In this document: positions 7,421-16,067 of the stretch, in pieces
How the letters are laid out: the number at the start of each line of letters is the position of its first letter
How positions within the stretch are numbered: position 1 is the first letter of the stretch
Assembly: GCF_013839525.1 (NCBI RefSeq)
Contig: NZ_JACDIS010000011.1
Location: forward strand, 1-64,000
Direction of reading: 5' to 3'
Length of the DNA stretch: 64,000 nt
DNA from: Chthonobacter rhizosphaerae
GTDB lineage: Bacteria; Pseudomonadota; Alphaproteobacteria; Rhizobiales; Pleomorphomonadaceae
The notes under the pieces: model-generated
Databases searched by the model: none
Told to the model about the DNA's origin: nothing
Seen by the model: only the letters and a program-made list of their open reading frames with translations
Position numbers and translations under genes: made by a program

Positions 7421-8218
7421 ATGTCACTGGACCGCGAACAACCCGGAACAGTCGAGTCGATCTACCGCCTGGAGGCGGGCTTCGCCTTAGCAGCCGACCG
7501 ATCCATCTACACGCCGGGCCGTTTTCAGGGCGAGCCCATCACGCTCCCCTGCAACGCCTACCTCATTCGGCGTGCGGGAGAATGGACCCTCTGGGACACC
7601 GGTATGCCGGACGAACTGGCGCTGGAACCGGAGGGGCGGATCATCGCCCATGGCCTTCGCGGGATCCTCCCGCGGACGCTCCGCTCGCAACTCCAGGAGA
7701 TCGGAGTGGTGCCGGACGACATCGGCACGGTGATCCTCTCGCACGGACACTTCGACCACGTGGGCAACGCGGCGCTTTTCCGACATGCGACCTGGGTCCT
7801 CCAGAGCGCCGAGTTCGACGCCATGGTTGGTCCCGATGCGGCCCGCCATGGCTACCGCCCGGAGCTTTACGAGGGGCTGCGCGATGCGCGGCTGCTGCTC
7901 CTCGATGGCGATCGCGACCTTTTCAGCGACGGCTCCGTAAGCGTGATCGCGACGCCGGGCCACACGCCGGGGCACGCGTCACTGTTGGTGCGGACGCAGG
8001 GTGGCCGAGCGATCGTCCTGTCGGGGGATGTCGCTCATTCCTCATTCAACCTCGAGCACCGCTACGTCCCCACCATGAACGCGGATGCCGAGGCGTCGCG
8101 GCGGTCGATGGAGCGGATCGTCGATCTTGTGCGCGAGGAGGACGCAGAACTCTGGATCAACCATGATCCCGGTCACGCCACTGCCGTGCCCGCGGGACGC
8201 GCCATTTTCGGCTGGTAA
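7421..8218 (+). CDS. Metallo-beta-lactamase-fold hydrolase, N-acyl-homoserine lactonase type
   Basis: A 265-residue cytoplasmic hydrolase with the HxHxDH motif (SHGHFDHVGN), a later TPGHTPGHAS histidine, an aspartate in LSGDVAHS and a histidine near the C terminus (NHDPGH). The arrangement, with an early LPCNAYLIR segment, resembles AHL lactonases of the AttM/AiiA class, which open the lactone ring of quorum signals. Other lactones are possible substrates. The ATG follows GGAGGAG at a good distance. No luxI or luxR gene is in the window, so a quorum-quenching role is inference. Confidence 0.75.
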   Translation: MSLDREQPGTVESIYRLEAGFALAADRSIYTPGRFQGEPITLPCNAYLIRRAGEWTLWDTGMPDELALEPEGRIIAHGLRGILPRTLRSQLQEIGVVPDDIGTVILSHGHFDHVGNAALFRHATWVLQSAEFDAMVGPDAARHGYRPELYEGLRDARLLLLDGDRDLFSDGSVSVIATPGHTPGHASLLVRTQGGRAIVLSGDVAHSSFNLEHRYVPTMNADAEASRRSMERIVDLVREEDAELWINHDPGHATAVPAGRAIFGW

Positions 8219-8266
8219 AGACGGCGGTCCGGAGCGCCGGGCCACGGACCGCCGCACGCCTACCGT

Positions 8267-9373
8267 CTACCGCCAACCCCTTGCGGACGAGACGCCGAAG
8301 CGCATCTCGGAGGGCAGCTGGAAGATGAAATAGGGGTTGAGCAGAGGCAGGGCGCTGACCTCGCCGAGACGCCGTTCCTGTTCCTCCGTCAAAGCGATGT
8401 CGAGCGAGCGGATGTTCTGGGCAACCTGCTCGGCGCGGCTTGCCCCGATCAACACGGACGAAACCCCCTCGCGGGAAGCAACCCAGGCCAGCGCGACCTC
8501 AGCCATCGAGCGGCCGATCTCGCCCGCGATCGCTCGGAGCGTATCCACCACGTCGAAATTCCGCTCTGTGAACAGCATGCCGCCGAATGGGTTTTCGCCT
8601 TTCAGCCGTTCTGTGCTCCCGCTCGCCTCGCCCCCCGTCGGCCTCTCCTTGTCGGGAAGCTCTCCAGGGCGACTTGCCTCGCCCAGCATCTCGCGCCCGT
8701 ACTTGCCCGTCAGCAGTCCGCCGCCGAGCGGGCTCCAGGGCACCATACCGAGTCCGAACTCGCGCCCGGCGGGCAGGACGTCGAGTTCGACGCCGCGGTC
8801 GAGGAGGGAGTACTGGTACTGAAGCCCGATCGGGACGGGAAGACCGTGGCCTTCGGCCATCGTCGCGATCTTGGCGACATACCAGCTCGGCGTGTTCGAG
8901 AAGCCGTAGTGCAGGATCTTGCCGGCGCTGACCGCATCGGTGAGCGTCCGCAACACCTCTTCGGCAGGGGTGACGCGATCCCAGACGTGTACCCAGTACA
9001 TGTCGATGTAGTCGGTGCCGAGGCGGCGGAGCGATCCTTCCATCCCGGCCCGGATGGCCTTGGCACCGTTGCCGCCGCTGTGCGGGTTGCCGTCCTGGCT
9101 GCGCGCAAACCCGGCCTTTGTCGCGATCACGAGGCTATCGCGCAGCCCCGTCTCACGGACGAAGGTCCCGACCATCTCCTCGCTTCGTCCGCCCGCATAG
9201 ATGTCGGCGGTGTCGACGAAGTTGCCTCCGGTCTCGACATAGGCGTCGAACACGGCGCGCGACTGTTCCAATCCCGATCCCCAACGCCCGGCGCCGAAGG
9301 TCATCCCACCGAGCGCAAGCGGGCTGACGAGAAGGCCCGAGCGGCCGAGCGAACGATAATCCGTCATTGTCAT
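8267..9373 (-). CDS. Aldo/keto reductase
   Basis: A 368-residue member of the AKR superfamily ((beta/alpha)8 barrel, NADPH dependent). The catalytic tetrad is visible: Asp54, Tyr59 (DTADIY), Lys86 (IATKAG) and His128 (YWVHVWD). The C-terminal cofactor segment SSVLIGASRAEQVAQNI is also typical. The sequence starts with YRSLGRSGLLVSPLALGG, as in the YdjG/Tas-type group. The substrate is probably an aldehyde or ketone but is unknown. The gene is divergent from the LysR gene at 9474, 100 bp away, which probably controls it. A second ATG at 9367 is possible. Confidence 0.9.
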   Translation of the reverse strand: MTMTDYRSLGRSGLLVSPLALGGMTFGAGRWGSGLEQSRAVFDAYVETGGNFVDTADIYAGGRSEEMVGTFVRETGLRDSLVIATKAGFARSQDGNPHSGGNGAKAIRAGMEGSLRRLGTDYIDMYWVHVWDRVTPAEEVLRTLTDAVSAGKILHYGFSNTPSWYVAKIATMAEGHGLPVPIGLQYQYSLLDRGVELDVLPAGREFGLGMVPWSPLGGGLLTGKYGREMLGEASRPGELPDKERPTGGEASGSTERLKGENPFGGMLFTERNFDVVDTLRAIAGEIGRSMAEVALAWVASREGVSSVLIGASRAEQVAQNIRSLDIALTEEQERRLGEVSALPLLNPYFIFQLPSEMRFGVSSARGWR

Positions 9374-9473
9374 CGGAATGCTCCATGCGAGTTGGTCGAT
9401 GCCGGAGATAGGAGTTTCTGTCGCCGACGATTATGGCTTGCCGCTCGCATGCGCTTGTGAGCAGCATGCATGA

Positions 9474-10370
9474 ATGCAGCGGACTGAACTCAACGATCTG
9501 CTTGCCTTTGAGGCGATCGCCCGCGAGCGCAGCTTCACTCGGGCGGCCGCTCGGCTCGGAATGTCGGCATCGGCACTCAGTCATGCGATGCGCGGGCTAG
9601 AAGCGCGGCTGGGCGTGCGCCTTCTCGCGCGCACGACCCGCAGCGTTTCCCCGACGGAGGCCGGCGAGCGACTGCTGCGATCGCTGACCCCCGCCCTCGC
9701 CGAGATCGAAGAGGGTCTGAAGGGCCTCGCCGACTGGCGGGAGAAGCCGTCCGGCACGGTGCGCCTGACCACCTTTTCCTACGCCGCAGATACCGTGCTC
9801 CGGCGGAAGCTTCCGGCCTTTCTGCTCGCCCACCCGGACGTGAACGTGGAGATCGACGTCGATGACGCGCTGACGGAGATCGTCGACGCCGGCTTCGATG
9901 CAGGGATCCGATTCGGCGAGACCGTAGCGAAGGACATGATCGCGGTCAGGATCGGTCCCGACCTGCGCACCGTCGTCGTCGGCACGCCTGAGTACTTCGA
10001 GCGCCACCCTAAGCCCGAAACCCCGGACGATCTCCGTCGTCACGTCTGCATCAACTACCGCCTTCAGACGAGCGGCGGTCTACTCCCTTGGGAGTTCACA
10101 GTCGGGGGACGTGACGTCAACGTGCGCCCCGGTGGCCAGTTCATCACCAACAACGGCCCCCTCGTGGCTGCCGCAGTGCGCGCCGGCGCGGGGCTCGGCT
10201 ACATGATCGAGCATGACGTCGCCGAGGACGTCGCTGCGGGGCGCCTTGTCCAGGTCCTGGCGGAGTACTGTCCGATGTTTCCAGGTCTCCGGCTCTACCA
10301 TTCAAGCCGGCGGCAGGTGCCGCCGGCGTTGCGCGCCCTTATCGACGCCCTGCGAGAAACCGCAGCGTGA
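9474..10370 (+). CDS. LysR-family transcriptional regulator
   Basis: A 298-residue LysR protein of the large CrgA/DsdC-like group. The HTH includes RSFTRAAARLGMSASALSHAMRGLEARLG, and the effector domain includes GFDAGIRFGETV and VAAAVRAGAGLGYM. Divergence from the aldo/keto reductase gene suggests that it regulates that gene and itself. The start is the first ATG that precedes the conserved LNDLLAFEAIARE helix closely. Confidence 0.88.
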   Translation: MQRTELNDLLAFEAIARERSFTRAAARLGMSASALSHAMRGLEARLGVRLLARTTRSVSPTEAGERLLRSLTPALAEIEEGLKGLADWREKPSGTVRLTTFSYAADTVLRRKLPAFLLAHPDVNVEIDVDDALTEIVDAGFDAGIRFGETVAKDMIAVRIGPDLRTVVVGTPEYFERHPKPETPDDLRRHVCINYRLQTSGGLLPWEFTVGGRDVNVRPGGQFITNNGPLVAAAVRAGAGLGYMIEHDVAEDVAAGRLVQVLAEYCPMFPGLRLYHSSRRQVPPALRALIDALRETAA

Positions 10371-10402
10371 TGCACCCGCAGGGCCGCGCATCGTCATGGC
10401 GT

Positions 10403-10805
10403 CTAGCGGTCTGGTAATCGGTTGGTCGCCGTCGAGCGGTGAAGCAGGGCGACCAATCCGATCGCGGCTACCGCGGCAGCCGCCCAGTAGGGCGCGCTGA
10501 GACTCATCGGCCACAGGGCAGCCGGAACGAGCGGACCGAGCATCCTGGCCAGCGACTGCTGCGCCTGGTTCGCTCCCTGGACGCGGCCGATCAGGGAAAG
10601 GAGAATGTTGGGTCTGCGGCCCCAACGGTCGCTCGCGGCAGAGGTTTGGCGCGGCCAGGAAGGCGCACAAGGCGTAGGCGGATACGATTAGGCCGACATG
10701 GAGAACAACCCTGTCCGGGGCCGCGTAGGCTCCGACGAGAAAGGGCAGGACCGGAATGATCAACGTCATACCGACGACGTTGAGGAAGAGAATCGCGCCG
10801 ATCAC
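10403..10805 (-). pseudogene. MFS transporter remnant with internal deletion and frameshift
   Basis: The 5' part encodes the first membrane segments of a TCR/Tet-like major facilitator (AILFLNVVGMTLIIPVLPFL, then LIVSAYALCAFLAAP). After that the frame breaks. In another frame, close to the stop at 10403, comes a typical end of the same family: RVQGANQAQQSLARMLGPL, PAALWP, PYWAAAAVAAIGLVALLHR. The middle (about eight transmembrane helices) is missing, so the gene is dead. The true start may lie up to 60 bp further upstream. Confidence 0.6.
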
Positions 10806-11147
10806 GGCGATCGGCCGGGGGGTCGTCTGTCGGTCAATGCCGGATGCGTTTGGTCGTGAACATCGGTCAACTCCGGGTTCGGATCACCCGGAGCGTTCGT
10901 CGATCGACGATACCTACGGACGACCCAGCGGCGCGGCGCGCCAGGATCGTCGAGGGTTCGACAGGCTCGCCACAGCCGCGGCCAACCAGGAACAGAGCCT
11001 CCGAGACCGGAGGGGCGTGGGCCTACCTACAACCACGCCTGCATTTTTCGACTGCGAGGCAAGCAGCCGAGAACTCGGTTTCGTTCAAGCCCGGGCGGAC
11101 CGAGGAGGCTAATCGCCAACGCCTCCGCGTCGCCCATCCGGGGTGGC
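10806..11147. other. No supported gene
   Basis: This stretch between the MFS remnant and the next LysR gene contains only short frames with no recognisable domain. The part nearest 10806-10860 is probably the former 5' end of the MFS gene. Confidence 0.45.
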
Positions 11148-12041
11148 CTAGCCTTCGACGTAGGCCGCCAATTCGTCCGGAGTCCCGTTGGGGAACGCCT
11201 CCTTGAGGTGATCGAGAAAGGCGGAAACCCGTGCGCTCAGCAGGCGACGCGACGGGTAGAGTGTCCAAAGGGCGATCTCCGGAGCGTCGACCTCGCCCCA
11301 GCTTGCCAGCGCGCCGGAAGCAAGGTCGTGGCTGACGAGCGATATCGGAAGGCGTGCGGCCCCGACGCCGGCCCGCACTGCGTCCCGGACCATGACGAGC
11401 GAGGAGAGATGCAGTACCGGTTCGACCCCGATAGGCAACCGTCCGTCTGCTGACCTGACCTCCCAATCCGAGGCCGGACCACCCGTCCCGCGGACCACCG
11501 CTGGAACCCTGGTCTTCTCGTCCGGTCGCCGGATGGAAGGGTGCGCGACGACCACCAGTCGATCCCGCAGGAACACCCGTCCGACGAGGCTCTCGTCCGG
11601 ATCGGGATTGACGCGGATGGCGAGGTCGTAGCCCTCCTCGATCATGTCGACAGCCCGATCCTCGGTCGTCACCTCAAGGCGAACCTCAGGAAGCTTCAGC
11701 GCGAACCCGGCCGCCAATCTGCCCATTGCCGTCTGCGAGAACAGCAGCGGCGCGCTGATGCGCAGCGGCCCGCGCGGACGGGCGCCGCCTGCCGCGATCG
11801 CCGCTGCCGTTTCATCCAGTTCGGTCAGGAGCGCACCTGTGCGCGCGGAGAGTATCCGGCCTTCTTCCGTGAGCTTCAGGGTCCGTGACCCGCGCTCGAA
11901 CAACCGCAGTCCCAAGGCCGCCTCCAACTCGGCAACGCGCCGGGAGAGGGTCGCCTTCGGCCGTCCTGCCGCGCGCGCGGCGCGGCCGAAGCCGCCATGC
12001 CGCGCCACCAGATTGAAATCCGCAAGCGCGAGGAGGTCCAT
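11148..12041 (-). CDS. LysR-family transcriptional regulator
   Basis: A 297-residue LysR regulator. The HTH contains GGFGRAARAAGRPKATLSRRVAELEAALG, and the effector domain carries MIEEGYDLAIRVNPD and DAVRAGVGAARLP. The start at 12041 (MDLLALADFNLVARH) fits the family better than the frame's earlier ATG at 12074, which would add 11 unrelated residues. It is divergent from the NmrA-like gene at 12150, so it probably controls the run 12150-15017. Confidence 0.88.
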   Translation of the reverse strand: MDLLALADFNLVARHGGFGRAARAAGRPKATLSRRVAELEAALGLRLFERGSRTLKLTEEGRILSARTGALLTELDETAAAIAAGGARPRGPLRISAPLLFSQTAMGRLAAGFALKLPEVRLEVTTEDRAVDMIEEGYDLAIRVNPDPDESLVGRVFLRDRLVVVAHPSIRRPDEKTRVPAVVRGTGGPASDWEVRSADGRLPIGVEPVLHLSSLVMVRDAVRAGVGAARLPISLVSHDLASGALASWGEVDAPEIALWTLYPSRRLLSARVSAFLDHLKEAFPNGTPDELAAYVEG

Positions 12042-12149
12042 TGGTTCGTTCCATCGGTGAGACGCTCCGTCCAAATATAGCGTCTATCGGGCTGAATGTG
12101 GATCACCGATCTTCAGGGTGTCTTCTGACCACCCAACGGAGTGATCCTC

Positions 12150-13013
12150 ATGACCATCCTCGTCACCGGCGCCACGGGTACCGTCGGCCGCACCGTCGTC
12201 GAACACCTCGTGAAACGCGGCGCCAACGTTCGGGCGCTCGTCCGAAACCCGGCGAAGGCCGATCTCCCCGCCGGGGTCGTCGTCACGAAGGGCGACCTCA
12301 TCGACGTCGATGCGCTCCGGAGCGCGCTCTCGGGCGTCTCCACGCTCTTCCTGCTGAACGCCGTCGTGCCTGACGAATTCACGCAGGCGCTGCTGACGCT
12401 CAATCTCGCTCGGGAGGCCGGGATCGAGCGGGTCGTCTACCTCTCTGTCATTCACGCCGACGTCTACGTGAACGTGCCTCACTTCGCAGGCAAGTTCGGG
12501 GTCGAGCCCATGATCGAGGCCATGGGCTTCGGCGCGACGATCCTGCGGCCTGCCTATTTCATGCGGAACGACCTGATGATCCGAGACGCCGTGAGGAACT
12601 ACGGCGTCTACCCCATGCCCGTGGGCGGCAAGGGCCTGGCGATGATCGACACCCGCGACATCGCGGAGATCGCAGCCCTCGAACTGATCCGGCGGGAGCG
12701 GTCGGCGGCTGCGCTTCCGCTGGACCGGATCAACCTCGTCGGCCCCGACGTCCTCACGGGTCCTTCAGTCGCCGGGATCTGGAGCGAGGTCCTCGGCCGC
12801 CTCGTCGCCTACCCCGGCGAGGACCCGGCTGCCTTCGAACAGACCCTCCGCGGGTTCATGCCGCCCTGGATGGCCTACGACATGCGCCTCATGGGCGAGC
12901 GCTTCGTCACCGACGGCATGCTGCCGGAACCCGGCGACGTCGCCCGCCTCACCGCCCTCCTCGGTCGCCCGCTGCGCGGCTACCGCGACTTCGTCGCCGA
13001 GATCGCGGCCTGA
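12150..13013 (+). CDS. NmrA-like NAD(P)-binding protein
   Basis: A 287-residue atypical SDR. The N terminus ILVTGATGTVGRTVVEHL is a Rossmann motif of the NmrA/NAD(P)H-binding type (GATGxxG), and the next strand has ALVRNP, typical of NADPH binding. The rest (VVYLSVIHAD, ATILRPAYFMRN, DTRDIAEIAA) matches the NmrA and quinone-oxidoreductase-like group. The usual YxxxK is not evident, so it may be a redox sensor rather than an enzyme. The ATG at 12150 follows GGAG. It is first in a likely four-gene operon. Confidence 0.8.
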   Translation: MTILVTGATGTVGRTVVEHLVKRGANVRALVRNPAKADLPAGVVVTKGDLIDVDALRSALSGVSTLFLLNAVVPDEFTQALLTLNLAREAGIERVVYLSVIHADVYVNVPHFAGKFGVEPMIEAMGFGATILRPAYFMRNDLMIRDAVRNYGVYPMPVGGKGLAMIDTRDIAEIAALELIRRERSAAALPLDRINLVGPDVLTGPSVAGIWSEVLGRLVAYPGEDPAAFEQTLRGFMPPWMAYDMRLMGERFVTDGMLPEPGDVARLTALLGRPLRGYRDFVAEIAA

Positions 13014-13060
13014 CCGCCGCGACGCCCACCAACCCTCCATCGAGAACAGGAGCTGCGACC

Positions 13061-13534
13061 ATGATCTACTCCACGGCAACCATCCCCGTGAATCCGACGG
13101 GCGAACCCCGACTGACGCGCGCCCAGGTCTGGGCCGGCCTCGAACTCAAGGCACGCGACGCCCGTCTCTTTCTTCCGCCAGGTCTCTGCACCCGCTGCGA
13201 CGTGGTGGAGGAAAGCGCCACCCACTTCGTCCGCGAGGCCACCATCGGCGGCGCCGACATCCGCGAGATCATCACCCTGGAGCCCGAACGGAAGGTCACC
13301 TTCTTCCAGGCGACCGGACCGCGCGAGGGAGCGATCGTCAACGAACTCTATGAGGACGCGACCGGAGCCCTGCAACTCCGCTTCTACTGCTACCTCGGCC
13401 TCCGGGACGGGCAGCCGAACGGCCCCGAGGAGCAGGCCGAGCAAGCACTGTTCGACAGCGACAAGGGCTATCGGGCGGCTCTCCTCTCCACACTGAAGCG
13501 CACCCGCGACCTGGTGGCCGAAGGCCGCCTCTGA
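13061..13534 (+). CDS. AtaL-like / DUF1857 (SRPBCC fold) protein
   Basis: A 157-residue protein that resembles the DUF1857 (AtaL-like) family of the SRPBCC superfamily. Family marks are LTRAQVWAGLELKARDARLF, then a mid-segment with IREIITLEPERKVTF and GAIVNELYEDATG, and a C-terminal helix. These small proteins have a helix-grip cavity and are linked to polyketide or aromatic substrates, but the specific function is unknown. The ATG follows AGGAG by 10 nt. It lies in the operon of NAD(P)-binding proteins. Confidence 0.7.
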   Translation: MIYSTATIPVNPTGEPRLTRAQVWAGLELKARDARLFLPPGLCTRCDVVEESATHFVREATIGGADIREIITLEPERKVTFFQATGPREGAIVNELYEDATGALQLRFYCYLGLRDGQPNGPEEQAEQALFDSDKGYRAALLSTLKRTRDLVAEGRL

Positions 13535-13604
13535 ACCCGCCATCCGAGAAGTCGAACAGGGGCGGCGTCCCGCAGCCCCGTTCCACGATGCAAGGACCAG
13601 GACC

Positions 13605-14273
13605 ATGTCATCTTCGATCTCGAACACCCGGGCCGCGACGGCGCCGAAAATTCTCGTCCTCGGCGCCACGGGACCCACAGGCCGCCTGATCGTCGCCGAC
13701 GCAGTGTCTCGCGGTTGGGACGTCGTGGCGTTCGTCCGCTCGCCCGAGAAGGCGCGCGGGATGGACGGTGCGACTCTCGCCATCGGCGACGCCCGCGACG
13801 AAGCGGCCGTGCGCGTGGCGCTCCAGGGACGGGACGCCGTCGTGAGCGCGCTCGGCACGCCGGCGAGCCCGTTGCGGGAGGTCACGCTTCTCTCGACGGC
13901 GACTCGGGCGATCGTGAACGCCATGAAGGCCGAAAGGGTCTCCCGGCTCGTTGCCATCACCGGCATCGGCGCGGGCGATAGCGTCGGCCACGGCGGGTTT
14001 CTCTTCGACCGCCTGATCTTCCCGCTGCTTCTGCGCAAAGTCTACGCGGATAAGAACCGCCAGGAGGAGGTCATTCGCCACAGCGGGCTCGACTGGACGC
14101 TCGTGCGCCCCGCCATCCTCAACGACAAACCCGGGCGCGGCGCTGTTCGGGCCTTGACGGATCTCTCCGGCTTCCATGGCGGGACCGTCTCGCGGGCGGA
14201 CGTTGCGCGCTTCGTCGTCGATCAGGTGAGCGAGGCCGACTGGCTCCGCAAATCTCCGCTGATCACCTGGTGA
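13605..14273 (+). CDS. NAD(P)-binding protein, atypical SDR
   Basis: A 222-residue protein of the NAD(P)H-binding (YwnB/BLVRB-like) type. A short polar N terminus precedes the Rossmann motif KILVLGATGPTGRLIVADA. Then come FVRSPEKARGM, DAVVSALGTPASPL, VSRLVAITGIGAGDS and the late LDWTLVRPAILND, all typical of the group. It may reduce flavins or quinones, or only sense the cofactor. The start is ATG at 13605. It is third in the run starting at 12150. Confidence 0.8.
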   Translation: MSSSISNTRAATAPKILVLGATGPTGRLIVADAVSRGWDVVAFVRSPEKARGMDGATLAIGDARDEAAVRVALQGRDAVVSALGTPASPLREVTLLSTATRAIVNAMKAERVSRLVAITGIGAGDSVGHGGFLFDRLIFPLLLRKVYADKNRQEEVIRHSGLDWTLVRPAILNDKPGRGAVRALTDLSGFHGGTVSRADVARFVVDQVSEADWLRKSPLITW

Positions 14274-14369
14274 GCGATCGGACGCTCGGCGGCGCGACCG
14301 ACGGACCTCCCGTCTCGGTTGCACACCGGTCGGCGGCCGCCAATCTGCATCGATCATCAGGAGCACGAC

Positions 14370-15017
14370 ATGACGACCTTAAACGGAATCCGGATCGACA
14401 GCGGGCTCGGGGACGTCTGCCGCCGCGACAGGATGGCCCTGGTTGTCTACGACATGCAGGTGGGCATTGTCTCGCAACTGGCGAACGGAGCCGCGATCGT
14501 CGAGCGCATAGGCCAAGTACTCGAGGCCGCCCGATCCGGCGGCTTCCGCGTCGTCTTTCTCCGCCACATGTCGATGCCGACGAAGCTGATGGGCGCGTTT
14601 CAGATGCGGCAGGCGATGGCGTGGCAGCGGACGACGGATCCCGAAGGGGTCCGTCCCTGGTTCCTGAGGGACTCGCCGGGATTCGCGATCGTGCCCGAGC
14701 TTGCTCCCCGCGAGGACGAGGCCGTGCTCGACAAGCTCACCTTCTCCGCTGTCGAGGGAACGCCCCTGGCTTTCGTGCTGCGTGATTGCGGGCTTGTGTC
14801 CTTCGCGATCTGCGGCGCGGTCATGGAGGTCGGGATCGAACCGACGGTGCGGCATGGAGCCGACCTCGGCCTGATTCCTGTCGTAGTCGAGGATGCCTGC
14901 GCCGGGGGGCACGCCGAGGCGGCCGCGCGCTCGGTTGCGAACATCAGGTTCATGGGGGACGCCATCGTGGCGGGTTCAGTGGAAATGATTTCCGCGATGG
15001 AGGGGCGGTCGCCCTAG
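14370..15017 (+). CDS. Isochorismatase-fold protein lacking the usual catalytic cysteine
   Basis: A 215-residue member of the isochorismatase/cysteine hydrolase superfamily. The first strand ALVVYDMQVGIV gives the Asp, and LDKLTFSA gives the Lys of the normal triad. Where family enzymes carry Cys (usually xxCVxxT), this protein reads MEVGIEPTVRHGADLG, with Gly instead. I recall a subfamily with MEIGIEPT at this place, so this is probably not a sequencing error. It may therefore use another mechanism or act without hydrolysis. The ATG at 14370 follows AGGAG. Confidence 0.8.
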   Translation: MTTLNGIRIDSGLGDVCRRDRMALVVYDMQVGIVSQLANGAAIVERIGQVLEAARSGGFRVVFLRHMSMPTKLMGAFQMRQAMAWQRTTDPEGVRPWFLRDSPGFAIVPELAPREDEAVLDKLTFSAVEGTPLAFVLRDCGLVSFAICGAVMEVGIEPTVRHGADLGLIPVVVEDACAGGHAEAAARSVANIRFMGDAIVAGSVEMISAMEGRSP

Positions 15018-15094
15018 TGTCGTGGGGTACGTGCCGGGATAGACAGGGAGAACAGGCCTAGCTGCGCGGAAGCTGGTCCGGACTGGACGGCGCG

Positions 15095-15871
15095 GTGGTG
15101 GCCGACTACTTCGCCATGCTGGCCGACGAGATCGCTGGGCACCCGCTTAACAAGCGCGCGCACAATCGTGGTCTCCGGGCCGTGACGGGCAGATCGGCCG
15201 GATCGATCGAGTTCAAGCACCAGAACATCAGTGCGGTCCTGGCGGAACTCGGGCTGCCTTGGCTTCGGGGCTACAAGCCGCGCTACAATTATCAGGACGC
15301 GTTGATAGTCGAGGTCGAGCAGCACTTGACCCGAGTCCCGGTGGAGATCGATAGCCCGTCGGAATATGCTCCGGTCGCCGCACCCACGGCGGACGTCTTC
15401 GTGCCGCCCCCCGAACGACGCCCGAGTCGCCCCAATAGAGTCCTTGACCGCCTTGTGCGGAAGCTCGATCCCGGTGAACGCGATCAACGGAACCGGGCGC
15501 TCGGCCGTGCCGGCGAGGAGTTCGTGCTCGAGGTGGTACAACGCCGCCTGTTCGACGCCGACAGAGCGGATCTCATGCGCAAGGTATGCTGGGTCGCGGA
15601 CCTGGACGGTGATGGGGCGGGATACGACGTCAGGTTCTTCGATCCGGAAACCGGTCGCGAGACCCTGATCGAGGTCAAGACCACGCGCGGCGATCGCACC
15701 ACGCCCTTCTATCTCACCCGGAACGAGGAGGCGCTCTCCCGAGAACAGCCCGACGCTTGGAGGATCTATCGGGTGTTCGAGTTCGGACACGCGCCGAAGG
15801 TCTTCAGCTTCATGCCCGCACTCGACGAGCGGGTGAAGCTTTCACCCGCAACGTGGGTGGCGTCGTTCTAG
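15095..15871 (+). CDS. DUF3883-domain protein (PD-(D/E)xK-like fold)
   Basis: A 258-residue protein with an N-terminal segment (about 1-75: SIEFKHQNISAVLAELGLPWLRGYKP) and a C-terminal DUF3883 domain (about 125-255). The latter has GYDVRFF and TLIEVKTTRG, which resemble the D and ExK of restriction-endonuclease folds. Such proteins often accompany restriction or defence genes, but none is recognisable here. The GTG start at 15095 is weak. Upstream in the same frame the sequence reads WSGLDGAVV, which matches the usual N terminus of this group, and a stop lies at 15059, so the first few codons may be lost. Confidence 0.65.
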   Translation: MVADYFAMLADEIAGHPLNKRAHNRGLRAVTGRSAGSIEFKHQNISAVLAELGLPWLRGYKPRYNYQDALIVEVEQHLTRVPVEIDSPSEYAPVAAPTADVFVPPPERRPSRPNRVLDRLVRKLDPGERDQRNRALGRAGEEFVLEVVQRRLFDADRADLMRKVCWVADLDGDGAGYDVRFFDPETGRETLIEVKTTRGDRTTPFYLTRNEEALSREQPDAWRIYRVFEFGHAPKVFSFMPALDERVKLSPATWVASF

Positions 15872-16067
15872 GCGTTAGATCGCCTCCATACTCTCGGCAT
15901 TCTCGGGCGCCGGAACGCCGAGGACGGGCGGGCAATCCGGGACGATAAACAAGAGCACGCGCAGCAATTCGAAGGGGGCATGGCCAGCTAACTTTGGAGA
16001 CCTCGAAGCAAACCGAACCGTCATGTCGCATCGCTGCCGGGTGGCTTAGGATGGGCGACCTGCTCAG

